DNA of 64,000 nucleotides from Alisma plantago-aquatica (taxonomy: Eukaryota; Streptophyta; Magnoliopsida; Alismatales; Alismataceae): NCBI GenBank assembly GCA_963693085.1, contig OY856414.1, positions 265,740,501-265,804,500 on the forward strand, written 5' to 3'. The translations under genes and the position numbers were made by a program. Shown piece by piece: positions 10,561 to 21,694 of the stretch (the stretch's first letter is position 1; each line of letters opens with the position of its first letter). A model generated the notes under the pieces. It was not told the DNA's origin. It did not search any database and saw only the letters and a list, made by a program, of their open reading frames with translations.

Positions 10561-13500
10561 CTATATGCTAATTGTGAGTCTCCAGGCTCTAATGACGTGC
10601 ATCGGAGTAGCGTCGCTCCAACCACGTGTCTGGGCAAGCCGCCGCGTAGCAGCCACCACTAGCTTTTGGCATTCGGAAGCCGCAAGGGTCTGCTGGTTAT
10701 GGCGTCTCTCGTTGCGCTGCTTCCAAACAAAGTAGGTTGTGCAAGTCCATGCGGCAAGAGACAACCATTTCCACCCTTTCCAGCCCCTAGTCTTGTTCTT
10801 TATAATGATGGCCGCCTCATCAAGAGTGGCATTTCTAGGCAGGGAAATGCTGCATAGGTCCATGACATTTGTGAGAATGCTGCTGGAGAACCGGCATCGG
10901 AAGAAGAGGTGTGAGACCTCCTCTCTTTGCCTGCAGAAGGCACATCTGTCGCTAGCAGCAGCGTTCCACTCGTGTATCTTGTCGGCGGTGGCGAGGGCCC
11001 CATGAAACGCCCTGTACACAGTGAAGCTCCACTTATGGGTGAGGGCACTGGCCCATATGGCTTTTCCAATGGTGCACGGAGCTATTTGGGGTTGGATCAG
11101 TCTCCATAGGCGGATGTTTGGGTCGTTGAGGGTGACCTGACCGTGTGCCGCACGAGTGAAGATGTGGGCATGGGTCTCCCAAGCACGTGCCATGTTTTTC
11201 CAGGCGTTGGAAACTCCTTGCCTGAGGGTGCTGGGGTCCCGGAGAGTAAGGCCGTATCTCCGGTGCATACACTGTGTCCAAATGGAATCTGGGCAGGAGT
11301 GAAAATGGATGACGCGCCGAAGAGAGGCCCATCTGTTGATGTCGCGGATACGCTTGAGACCCAGTCCACCCTCTTTAGCCGGTATCGCAATGCGCTCATA
11401 GCGCACAGGGTGGTAATTCGACCCCCACACATAGTCGGCCAAGAGCTGTTCCATCCTATCGCAGCTGCTGTCCGGAATGTGCCCTTGAAGAGCCCAAAAG
11501 TAGACAAGGCCCTGCAAGTTGGACTTTGTGAGGAGGCAGCGGTCGGCCATGGAAATTTTATCCGGCGGCCACTTAGAGATCATCTTCTTCATCTGGTCCT
11601 GGCAAGGGTTGAAGAAGGCTGCAAAGTGGTTCTTGGCTGCCAAGGGGAACCCAAGGTAGCGTGTGGGAAGGATGTCCAGAGGGCAACCAATGATTCTGCT
11701 GAGGAGGTGCCCCTGACTCGCTGCAGCCTTGGACAGGAACAACTTGGATTTTGTTGGGTTTAAGCGAATCCCCACCGTGTCGCTAAACTCTTTGAGAATA
11801 TTATTGATCCCTCTAAGACTCTTCCTAGTGGCCTGGACGAAGATAAGCACATCGTCCGCGAACGTAAGGTGGGACAGGACAGGGGTGCGCTTGACTTTGT
11901 AGGTGCAGAACAGCCCTTACCGCTCGCCATCGTCCATGAGGGTGGTGCGGTACTCCATGATGAGGGTGAAAAGGAGAGGGGAGAGGGGGCACCCTTGTCT
12001 AAGGCCCCGCGAGTTGGTGAAAAGCCCGGCGGGCAGGCCATTGACCAGCACCGAGAAGGAACACGTGGTCACACACTGTTTGATCTAATTGATCCAGGTT
12101 GGAGGGAAGCCCATGTTCAGCATCATCGTCCACAGGGCTTCCCACTCAACGTGATCGTAAGCTTTGGAGAAATCCGTCTTCAAGCAAGCCTTCAGGCCCG
12201 CGCGCCGCAGATCGAAGCCATAAAGGAATTCCGCTGCTAGGAGGGAACAATCCGATATGCTCCTGTTTGGAATGAAAGCCCCCTGGTTGCGGGAGACCAA
12301 TTGTCCCACAACGCCCTTAAGACGTTCCGCCAACACCTTGGCAAAAATCTTGTACAGCACGCCACAGCAGGCTATCGGCCTGAAGTCGCGGAGAGAAGAA
12401 GCGTCGTCCACCTTCGGGATGAGCGCCAGAAAGGAGTGGTTCACCTCTTTAACCATGGCCCCCCTCTCATAAGCCACAGGATGGCTTCGGTGACGTCGTG
12501 GCCGATCGTCGGCCAGCATCTGCGGAAAATACTCGCGTTGAAACCGTCGGCACCCGGGGCTTTATCGAGCCCTATAGACCACGCAGCGTGCCTCACCTCC
12601 TCTCGCGTGCAGGGCATACCAAGAGTTCGGCCTTGTGCCGGCATAAGGACCTTCGAGGGTGGGAGACTCATCGGTCGCGCAGGACCATTACCCCCATTAT
12701 AGAGATCGCTGAAAAAAGCCACCGCCTCGCCCTCAAGCTCCGCCTGGCTGTTGACTTGTGCGCCATCGTTGTCGACGAGATAGTGGATGGTGTCCCGAGC
12801 TTCTTTCCTTCTGACCGCTTCCTGGTAGAAGGCGGTGTTGCGTTCGCCGTCTTTGATCCACCTTACGCGGCTGCGCTGGTAGTAGAAGAGCTCCTCGACA
12901 GTATCCAGCTGCTGAAGGCGCTCCCGCGTCGCTTTCTCCTTGTCCACCAGGTCAGGGCAGCAGGGGGACGTCTGGAGCGCCGCCTGAATGTCCGCATATT
13001 CTTTGGCCGTCTTCTTCTTAGCTGTGCGGACATCGCCTTGTCGCGTCGCCCAGGTTCTGAGGCAAGCTTTCACCAGCTGTAGCTTCTTGGCCACCACGAA
13101 CAAGGGGTTGCCCCTGATCACCGTGCTCCATGCTCCGTCAACCACCTCCTAGAAGCCGCTCCAATCCGCCCAGGCGTTAAGGTACCTGAAAGGCCGAACT
13201 CTTTGCTTTGTGGTTGTGTCAAAGAGAGACATGGTGAGGAAGTTGTGGTCGCTGATGTGGGAGAAAGCGAAGCCGGCATGGGCCGCAGGGAAGACAGCCA
13301 GCCATCTGTCGTTGATCAGCGCCAGGTCCAGGCGGCAGCAGATCCTGCCCCTCTCCTTCCTCCTGTTGGACCAGGTGAGGGTGCCACCAAAGGTTTGGAG
13401 CTCCAACAGCCCCGCCCCAGGGAAGACAGCCAGCCATCTGTCGTTGATCAGCGCCCGGTCCAGGCGGCAGCAGATCCTGCCCCTCTCCTTCCTCCTGTTG

Positions 13501-14060
13501 GACCAGGTGAGGGTGCCACCAAAGGTTTGGAGCTCCAACAGCCCCACCCGTCTCACTGCCCCATCAAACTCCCTCATAGCCTTCCTCGAGACTTCGCCGC
13601 CATCTGCTTTCTCATCGTCGTGTCGGATAGAGTTGAAGTCGCCCGCCACGAGCCAAGGGGTCATCGCCACCGTCTTGGCGGCCTCCATGTCCTCGCAGAG
13701 AGAGAGGCGCCTATGCGGCTGGTTGTGACCGTACACCGCAGAGATGAGGACGCGAGCCCCCCCCCTGTTGGAGCACCAGGCTGTGATCATCTGTGTCGAA
13801 GTGGACACCACGTCGACCGACCAAACCCTCGGGTCCCAGCCCCAGCAGACCCTGCCTTTACCTGCAACCCCAATGTTGGATACAAACTTCCATCCAGCTG
13901 GGAAGAGCTCCCTGATAGCGTCAGCGCCACCTGAGTTCTGCCTCAGCTTTGTCTCCATAAGCAAACCCATTGTCGATCCTTGTTGTCGTAGAAGGAGGGC
14001 CACCACCTTCCTTTTTGCCAGCTCGCAAGCGCCGCGCACATTCCATGCCGTAACAGACAT
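10561..14060 (-). pseudogene. LINE ORF2, broken, with 132-bp internal duplication (copy C)
   Basis: ATG at 14060. This is the only copy in which the first G-tract (nine G, at 13757-13765) keeps the endonuclease frame. Damage: a 132-bp in-frame tandem duplication in the endonuclease domain at about 13288-13551; CAG to TAG at 13149-13151; the second G-tract near 12461 is one G short, which shifts frame; TGG to TAG at 12085-12087; TCA to TAA at 11917-11919. The last 429 residues (10561-11850) are open and hold the C-terminal zinc-finger region (CAFCRQREEVSHLFFRC). RT catalytic FADD is intact. Confidence 0.9.
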
Positions 14061-14078
14061 GGAAACAGGTTGTAGGGG

Positions 14079-15361
14079 TTACTTGCGACTCCCAGACTTC
14101 CGTCTGGGCTCCACCTCGGCTTCAGCGGGCGCCACAACAGCCTCCTCTGCATCCGCCTCCTGCTCATCTTCAGTAGCTTTGTCCTTACCTTCCTCTTCTC
14201 CCGCTCCCTCTTCGCCATCGAAGGAAGGACCTGGCGACGGAGGTGGAACCGCCTCCATCGCGTCCTTTTGCGCGTCTACCGATTCCTTCTCGCCTGCACC
14301 ATCACCCTCCTCGAAGGAGTAGCCCGGCGCCGGGAGGGCAATGATCACCTTCTGTCGCCTCGCCGGTGGGGGTGGAAACCTTCTGTTGATGGCGTTCTTC
14401 ACGAGCTTGATGCTTGTCGTGCTTGACCTGGTGAGGGCGAGCCTGCTCCGCCTAGCAGGCGCCCTGGGGGTTCCTCATCACTGGTAAGGACGGGTTCCTT
14501 CTCCGACATTGGGACCTGGTCCGGGACGGTGATGGATTCGCCTTCTCCTCCCGGAGGACTCGGCTCGTCCACCGCCGCCACAAACCCGGGGTCGTTGGGG
14601 CGGGGAACCTGGTCGTCACCCTCACCTGTCGCATCAGTGCCGCCTTCGCCACAAGCCGCCGCCGAGGGGTCAGGGAGGTCGGACCCAGCCAGCACAGGTT
14701 TAGCACCCGCACCCTGGTCACCTCCCAGGATCAGCAGGAGATGGTGAGGGGCAGGCCCCCGGCCCAGCGTTATTAGCCGTGTCAACCACTTCTAAGACTG
14801 CAGTGGCCCCTGTCGCTGGGTTGGTGGCGCTTTCAGTCCTGTTTTCCTACAGTCGCCGACTCTTCTTGTTTCTGCTCCTCCCCCGCCGCGACCCGCCTTG
14901 GTCAGGATTGGCCGAAGCCACGCAATAACCTAGGGGAGCTTCCGCGTCAGCATCCTCCGCTCTGACAGCCTCAGCAGCTAGGGCCTCCGTCGCCTCGGGG
15001 GGTGCGGGCTTACCAACTTCGGACGCGTCCACCAGCAGACATGTTGTCTTCCTCTTCTTAGTTGTGCTTCGGTCACTGGGTGGATTAGTGGGCCTCCTAC
15101 TGGCCACCAAAAGATGTTGTCGCAGGGCGTCTGCCCTCACCTGATCAGAGACAGGGGCAGCGATGCACGCCGTGGCCGAAGGCGCAGCATGACGTGCATC
15201 GAGAGGGCACGAAGTCGTAATGCATCGGCACCTGCTCCGAATCACCGTCGGGGAAGCGGACCCACACCATGGAGGGAGGGTCCCTATCAGCAGGTAGGTC
15301 GACCATGGCCCTGGCATGCGTCGCACCATCTGCAGCAGCTAACCAAGTCCCAGCATGGGAA
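14079..15361 (-). pseudogene. LINE ORF1, C-terminal two thirds, broken (copy C)
   Basis: Ends at TAA 14079, leaving 18 nt to the ORF2 ATG. The zinc knuckle (CTSCCAFGHGVHRC) and the acidic tail are readable, but in three frames (14079-14402, 14399-14785, 14847-15474), so at least two frameshifts are present. The N-terminal half, including most of the DUF4283-like domain, is missing beyond 15361. Non-functional. Confidence 0.82.
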
Positions 15362-16331
15362 GTGACGGCTTTCCAGAAGGTTCGCCAGGTGTGGCCCACG
15401 CTTTTTCTGCTACGAGCCTTTTCGCTTCCCCGGGACTCCACCCCCTGCGGCGCTCTAGTGCGGTCTGACGTCACAACGCCCAGTGCGTTTCGACGTCAGC
15501 GCGCACGTCTCGGCCCACCTATCTCCTGGCGCCACGTGTGACAACCCGACCCTCTCCTGGTTGTTGCCAATGACCAAAGACAAAGGCAAAACGAAACGTC
15601 ATTCGTTTCTCTTCTAATCGATTCGTGAGGTTGCGGAGGAACGAGCCAAAGGTGGACGAGCAGTCATGGAGGCGCACCAACAGAAGAAATGCAAAGGCAA
15701 GGCCCCAGCGGCGGACCCACCTCCTTCCTTCCCCTCGACCCACCGAAGGGTGGCGTCGCACAGCCAAGCGCCCTTGCGGGGTGGCGCCTCCTCTTGTGGG
15801 ACGATGCACGACGGGGACGGAACCCTAGCTGAGGGTGGCGGGGTGATGGGAGTCGACGGAGCCCCTCCCATGCACCTGTTGACCCTGCTGACCGTAGACC
15901 GAGCCGACCACGAAGTGTCCAAGCCAGGGAACCTTCGCGTGCCGGCTCGATGGTGAGAAGGACCTACGCCCAGGCGGCTTCTGGGGGACAGACGCCGGTG
16001 GTGTGGCCGATGTGCGCCGAGGTCGTGGCATGGGCGGATCTCTCTAACCGACAATCCCCCAACGCCTCCATTCCCGACGACAAGGTCCTCCAGTTCGTCG
16101 CGCCCATCATGGACCCGGTTAGGGGCCCTGTCGCCGACATACCAGCCGCTGTCATGGAGTCATACGCAGAAGCTCAAGACAACACGGTGCTTTTCTACAT
16201 CATCGACGCCTCCCCCCACGAGATGGTCGCCATGGGCTGGCTGAGGCGCGTCTGGAGACCCCGGGGCACCTTTGAGTTGTCCCGGCGCGGCGGCGGCTTC
16301 TTCGAGATGAGATGTAAACACAAGGAGGACA
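15362..16331 (+). mobile_element. LINE fragment D: 5' UTR end and ORF1 N-terminus
   Basis: Plus-strand fragment joining the last ~208 bp of a LINE leader to the ORF1 start. It closely matches copy J at 29290-30010. It is bounded by C on the left and by its own mirror image, copy E, on the right; the centre of symmetry is about 16331. No target site is seen at either boundary. Confidence 0.82.
15570..16331 (+). pseudogene. LINE ORF1 N-terminus, broken (copy D)
   Basis: ATG 15570 (MTKDKGKTKR) is followed by TAA at codon 16 (15615-15617) where other copies have TCA, and by a 3-bp loss. Downstream the frame shifts but resumes through MVRRTYAQAASG (15950 onward) to the start of the DUF4283-like domain, then breaks at the inverted junction at 16331. 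Confidence 0.8.
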
Positions 16332-17041
16332 GCTCGAAAGTGCCCCGGGGTCTCCAGACACGCCTCAACCAGCCCCTAATAACCATCTCATGAGGGGAAG
16401 CGTCAATGATGTAGAAGAGCACCGTGTTGTCTTGAGCTTCCGCGTATGACTCCATGACAGCAGCCGGTATGTCAGCGACAGGGCCCCTGACCGGGTCCAT
16501 GATGGGCGCGACGAACTGAGGACCTTGTCGTCGGGAATGGCGGCATTGGGGGATTTTCGGGTAGAGAGATCCGCCCAAGCCACGACCTCGGCGCTCATGG
16601 GCCACACCACCGGCGTCTGTCCCCCAGAAGCCGCCTGGGCGTAGGTCCTTCTCACCATCGAGCCGGCACGCGAAGGTTCCCTGGCTTGGACACTTCGTGG
16701 TCGGCTCGGTCTTCGGTCAGCAGGGTCAGCAGGTGCATGGGAGGGGCTCCGTCGACTCCCATCACCATCGCCACCCTCAGCTGGGGTTCCGCCCCCGTCG
16801 AGCATCGTCCCACTAGAGGAGGCGCCACCCCGCAAGGGCGCTTGGTTGCGCGACGCCGCCCTCCGGTGAGTCGAGGGGAGGGAAGGAGATGGGTCCACCG
16901 CCGGGGCCTTGCCTTTGTGTTTCTTTTGTTGTCGCGCCTCCATGGCTGCTCGTCCGCCTTTCGCTCGTTCCTCCGCAGCTCACGACGAATCGCTGAGAAG
17001 AGAAACGAGTGACGTTTCGTTTTGCCTTTGTCTTTGGTCAT
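16332..17041 (-). pseudogene. LINE ORF1 N-terminus, broken (copy E)
   Basis: ATG 17041 (MTKDKGKTKR). Frame is lost after about 20 residues (IRRELRRN where B has IRREAAEE) and regained at 16943 (MEARQQKK). A second break lies near 16520 in the KVLQFVAP block. The coding match ends at FEL in the DUF4283-like domain, where the sequence folds back into copy D. Confidence 0.8.
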
Positions 17042-18716
17042 TGGTAAACACCAAGGGAGAGTCGGGTTGTCACACGTGGCGCTGGGAGAAAGGTGGGTCG
17101 TGACGTGCGCGCTGAGGTCGAAACGCACTGGGCGCTGTGACGTCAGGCCGCACTAGACCGCCGCAAGGGTGGAGTCCCGGGGAAGCGAGCCGGCTCGCTG
17201 CAGAGATGGCGTGGGCCACATCAGGCGAACCTTCTGGAAAACAGCCACGTGCCTCGCACGGGTGAGCACGTTTGAACATGCTCTGTTGCACCGTCCAAGA
17301 CGGGAAGAAGCGGGAAAGATTAGACCGGCTCAGCGAACCCGGTCCAGCCCCTCCCCTGCCCGGCTCGGCGAAGTTTCTAGACGCGTGATCACCACGGAGC
17401 GGTCCGGACCGACCCCAACCGGGTAGCTCGGAACTCGGTTCAAGGAAAAGAAGAAACGTCAAGGTTGGAGGCGACCGCGGTGGGGAGCGATGACTCGTCC
17501 CAACCCTACCTCTACCGATCGCAGCCACGAACAGGTATGAACAGGCTTGTCCCAAACCCTACCGCCGACCACCGCCACCAGTCGCCGCCGTGCACGACCA
17601 CCGGCTTGAGCGCACCAGCGAAGGGAGACGTTCGCCGCCACGTCGCCGTCAGGCTACCTCCGCGAAGCACCCAGCACCGTCACGAAACCCCACCGCACGT
17701 CTGGCGACAAGCAGAGGGTGCGCCGAACCACACCAGCAGACCCACCCTACCTTGTTCCGACAGGTTTCACTGAAGGACCTAGACTCCAAGGAGCTGGTCG
17801 ACTTCTCCGCCGTTTTGTGGAGACAAGGCAAGGGAGTACCAACTGGCAGGACCGCGTCGCCGGGAACACGCCGAGAAGAAGGCGTGTCCACGAGGGCCAC
17901 CAGGTAGCTCGGAACCTGGTAAAGCAGACACCAAATGTCGCCGGAAAGACCTGCCTCCCCAAGGACGAAACGTTCGAAACCCCCAGCGCCGCGGGAGCGA
18001 GCACACCCGCATGTGTTCCGACAGGTTTCACCGAAGGACCGAGACTCCAAGGAGCTGGTCAACTTCTCCGTCGTTTTGTGGAGACACAGGAGGGGGCACT
18101 CGTAGCTGTAGTTGTAAGCAACGACGAAGGCGCAGGAAGCTCCACCCAGGGCCGCCGAAGGGAGGTCGTCGGTGAAACGAAGAGCACCCCCGAAACCCCC
18201 GCAGGGTCTCAGGAGGACCGAGACCCCCGAAGGGGCTGGTCAAACTCCTAGCCTATTTTTTGGGGGCTCCGCTGATACTTAGACCACCAAGGGACAAACC
18301 TGCAAGAGACTTCAAGGCGGATAGAGCGATCCTAGGTAGATGAGGATTGATCGTCACTTTAACTCCGTCTGCAGGTGAAAAGACAACTGGAGAATGTAGA
18401 TCCGCGGACGTCAGCGCACCGCCTTAACTTCACCAGGACCACACGCCACGAGGCTTGAAGCAGGCGCCGCCTAGAAGACCTCCAGGTGAGGACGACAGCG
18501 ATGCGCCTTCAAGTCAAGGGGGAGCAGCTCCGAGGTAGGTGAAGATGTGGACCGCCTTAACTCCGCTCGCAGAGCAGCAAGCCCACACGCCGGAGAGAGC
18601 CAGAGAGGCCCTACTGCCGTGAGAGCAGCAGGGCGGGAGGGAAAGTGTGGTGGAGAAGGGAGAGCGGGGGAGCTGTTCTAGAGAGAAGCCGGAGTTCTCC
18701 TAGAGAGAGAAAGCGA
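17042..18716 (-). promoter_or_regulatory. LINE 5' UTR (copy E)
   Basis: About 1.67 kb non-coding leader aligning to those of B and K. The part from 17537 to 18716 is repeated almost unchanged as fragment I (27444-28659). It contains GTTAAGGCGG-type and TCGACCAGCTCC-type internal repeats. Confidence 0.68.
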
Positions 18717-18734
18717 CTGGACTGACTGAGAGCC
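18717..18734 (-). repeat. Target-site remnant between LINEs E and F
   Basis: Minus strand reads GGCTCTCAGTC followed by AGTC repeats: the 18S target word with its first bases altered. The same form occurs at the F/G boundary and at both 18S-LINE junctions (24655, 28659), so it is the family II version of the target duplication. Confidence 0.7.
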
Positions 18735-19016
18735 ATCAGAATGGCCTATATATTAATAGACGGGTAAAAACGATGAAGGAGGTTCAAAGAAGAACCACCC
18801 CTACAAGGACCCCAAGGTGCGAGAAGCACCGGGTCAAACAGGCTCAAGAGAGAATAGAGCCTCCACAGAAAAGCCCAAACTAAACAGGACACGCCGCACA
18901 CCTATGGAGACGGTGTGGGGTGCGTCCCGCCTCCATGTGTAACTACAAAAAGGGAGTGTATACGGGGGTAACTCTACAAAATCCCCGTCTAAGCCCATAG
19001 GCGCTATACAAGCTAA
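18735..19016 (-). promoter_or_regulatory. LINE family II 3' UTR (copy F)
   Basis: No poly(A). Carries the hairpin GGTGCTTCTCGCACC found in family I, a second stem whose arms differ from family I but still pair (GGTTC with GAACC), and a CTATTAATATATAG near-palindrome before the end. Shared structure with changed sequence suggests a functional RNA element. Confidence 0.6.
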
Positions 19017-21390
19017 CTAAATGCTAAGAGGGATCTGCCAGGCCCTGCTAATGTGGATCGGGATGGTGGAGCTCCAACCCCGCACCTCCGCAACACGCCT
19101 CGAAGCATTGACCACAAGCTCCCTGCACTCCGACGAGCTTAGGGACTGTACGTCATGTCGTCTCTCATTGCGTTGCTTCCAAATGAAGTACGCCGAGCAA
19201 GTCCGAGCAGTGACAGCCAGCCACTTCCATCCCTTCCATCCCCTGGTCTTGTCTTTAATATAATTTATAGTGTCGGTGATGGTGGCGGTCCCCGGGACCC
19301 TGATGCCGCAGAGGTCCATGACAGACTGTAGAACATGCCTAGAGAACCTGCAACGGAAGAGGATGTGTTTCGTGTCCTCCCTTTGCCTGCAGAAGGCACA
19401 TCTATCACTAGCCTCAGGGTTCCACTCCTGAACTTTGTCTGCCGTGGCAAGGGCACCGTGGAAAGCTCTATAGATCGTGAAGCTCCATCTATGGATGAGG
19501 GGCCCCGCCCATATGGTTCTGCCGACAGCACAAGGGGTCTGTTGTGGTTGAACGATCTGCCACAGGTTGCCGCCGGGGTTGACAAGCTTCACAAGGCCGG
19601 TGGGGGAGCGCTCGAAGATGTGCTGGTGCTCAGCCCAAGCCCGGGCCATGTTTTTCCATGCATTGGAGGCACCATGCCGCAGCACCGTCGCATCAGGGGG
19701 AGTAAAACCATAGCGCCTGCGCATCCATTGGGTCCAGGGGGAGTGAGGGCAAGTATGGAACCTGACGAGCCTCTTGAGGGACGCCCACCTGTTCACACCG
19801 CTGACCCTTTTGAGACCTAAACCCCCCTCCTTACAAGGCCTAGCCAAGCGCTCAAAGCGCATAGGATGATAGTTGGAGCCCCACACAAAATCAGCCATCA
19901 TCATCTCCATCCGGTCACATGTGATGTCGGGAATGTGCCCTTGCAGGGCCCAAAAGGTGACCAAGCCTTGTAGATTGGCCTTGGTCAGAAGACAACGTCC
20001 AGCCATCGTGATTTTGTCCGGGGGCCATTTGGAGACCATCTTCTTCATCTGGTCAAGGCAAGGGTTGAAAAAGGCTGCTTTGTGATTCCGCGCTGCTAGG
20101 GGGAAGCCTAGGTAGCGAGTAGGGAGTTCATCCACCGGGCAACCCAGGATGCTGTTGAGCCGGTTGGCGTTAATCACAGCAGCCTTGGAGAGGAAGAGCT
20201 TGGATTTGGCCGGGTTGATCCTGATCCCCACCGTCGCGCTGAACTCGTCCAACACCTTCTTGATCCCCCTCAGGCCCATCCTAGAGCCTTCCACAAACAA
20301 GAGCACGTCATCCGCAAAAATGAGGTGGGACATGACGGCTGTGCGCTTGACCTTGTAGGTGCGGAACAGGCCTGACCGCTCCCCTTCAGTCATGAGTGTG
20401 GTGAGATACTCCATGACTAACGTGAACAGGAGAGGTGACAGAGGACACCCCTGTCTTAGCCCGCGCGAGCTATTGAAAAGGCCCGCCGGGAAGCCATTTA
20501 CAAGCACTGAAAAGGAGCAAGTGGAGACGCATTGTCTAACCCAGCCCATCCAAGTGGGGGCGAACCCCATCCTATCCATGATGGTCCATAAGGCCTCCCA
20601 ATCGACATGATCGTAGGCCTTCGATAAGTCAGTTTTAAGGCATGCCTTCGGTTTTGTGCGCTTGATGTCGAACCCTAGCAAAAACTCTGCAGCGAGGAGG
20701 GAGCAGTCGGAGATGCTCCTGTTTGGTATAAACGCCCCTTGATTTTGTGAAACAAGCCCCCCAAGCACCTCCTTGAGCCTCTCAGCCAAAACCTTGGCAA
20801 AGATCTTGTAAAGCACGCTACAACAGGCAATGGGCCTGAAGTCGCGGAGATGAGTAGCGTCGTCCGTCTTGGGGATTAACGCCAGAAAGGAGTGATTCAC
20901 TTCCCGCACCATGTCCCCCCCTCATCAGCCATAGAATGGCATTCGTGACGTCCTCACCAACGACACTCCAACAGCTTCAGAAGAAGCTGGCGTTAAAGCC
21001 ATCTGGACCCGGCGCCTTGTCCGGCCCAATGGACCACACAGCGTCCCTAACCTCTTCGCGCGTGCATGGTCTACATAAGCGCCGGCCTTGGGCCGCAGTT
21101 AGTATGTTAGCAGGTTGGAGCCGCATCTGTTGACTGTGCCCGCCGTTGGTGTTGTAGAGATTGCTGTAGAAGGCGACCGCCTCCCCTTCGAGCTCCTCCT
21201 GTGTGTTGGATTGCTCGCCGTCTTCATTGATGAGGTACCGGATCGTGTCCCTCATTTCTTTCCGCTTCACCGCCTCCTGGTAGAACTTAGTGTTACGCTC
21301 CCCGTCGTGGATCCACCGGACACGGCTTCTTTGATAAAGGAACATCTCTTCGGCCGCATCAAGCTGATCCAGCTTTTGTCTAACCTCCCG
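19017..21390 (-). pseudogene. LINE family II ORF2: RT and zinc finger, endonuclease deleted (copy F)
   Basis: Coding match begins at EREVRQKLDQLDAAEE. It contains GPDGFN, the RT core ([26 protein letters not shown]) and a C-terminal zinc finger (CAFCRQREDTKHILFRC). An uninterrupted 631-residue frame covers 19017-20912. Upstream, the second G-tract (seven G near 20914) puts RT out of frame and AGA has become TGA at 20977-20979. Sequence clearly differs from family I (for example MVREVNHSFLALIPKTDDATHL), so it is a separate lineage. Without an endonuclease it could not nick DNA itself. Confidence 0.88.
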
Positions 21391-21690
21391 TTCACCAGGA
21401 CCACACGCCACGAGGCTTGAAGCAGGCGCCGCCTAGAAGACCTCCAGGTGAGGACGACAGCGATGCGCCTTCAAGTCAAGGGGGAGCAGCTCCGAGGTAG
21501 GTGAAGATGTGGACCGCCTTAACTCCGCTCGCAGAGCAGCAAGCCCACACGCCGGAGAGAGCCAGAGAGGCCCTACTGCCGTGAGAGCAGCAGGGGGAGG
21601 GAAAGTGTGGTGGAGAAGGGAGAGCGGGGGAGCTGTTCTAGAGAGAAGCCGGAGTTCTCCTAGAGAGAGAAAGCGACTGGACTGACTGAG
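21391..21690 (-). promoter_or_regulatory. Retained 5' leader of LINE copy F
   Basis: First ~300 bp of the LINE 5' UTR, nearly identical to 18430-18716 in E. It is joined to ORF2 at GGTGAA. The leader kept in a deleted but duplicated copy may mark the minimal 5' region (inference). Confidence 0.6.
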
Positions 21691-21694
21691 AGCC

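Larger units (their letters stand above)
10291..15361 (-). mobile_element. LINE copy C (family I), 5' truncated in ORF1
   Basis: Minus-strand LINE with a complete 3' UTR (10291-10560), all of ORF2 and the C-terminal two thirds of ORF1. At 15361 its ORF1 stops within the segment just upstream of the zinc knuckle, and the sequence switches to a plus-strand 5' UTR (copy D). No target word is visible at that breakpoint, so it looks like a rearrangement rather than an insertion boundary. Confidence 0.88.
16332..18716 (-). mobile_element. LINE fragment E: full 5' UTR and ORF1 N-terminus
   Basis: Minus-strand LINE retaining the entire 5' UTR and the first ~240 codons of ORF1, cut at the mirror junction with D. 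Its 5' end (18716) is followed by a target remnant and the 3' end of copy F, the usual head-to-tail order. Confidence 0.82.
18735..21690 (-). mobile_element. LINE copy F (family II), internally deleted
   Basis: Has both ends but lacks the middle. Read on the minus strand: about 300 bp of 5' leader (21690 down to 21391), an abrupt join at 21390 into ORF2 upstream of the RT domain, then the rest of ORF2 and a 3' UTR. ORF1 and the endonuclease are gone. Copy G carries the same join, so the deletion predates the duplication. F and G form a direct repeat with a period of 2,959-2,960 bp. Confidence 0.88.
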
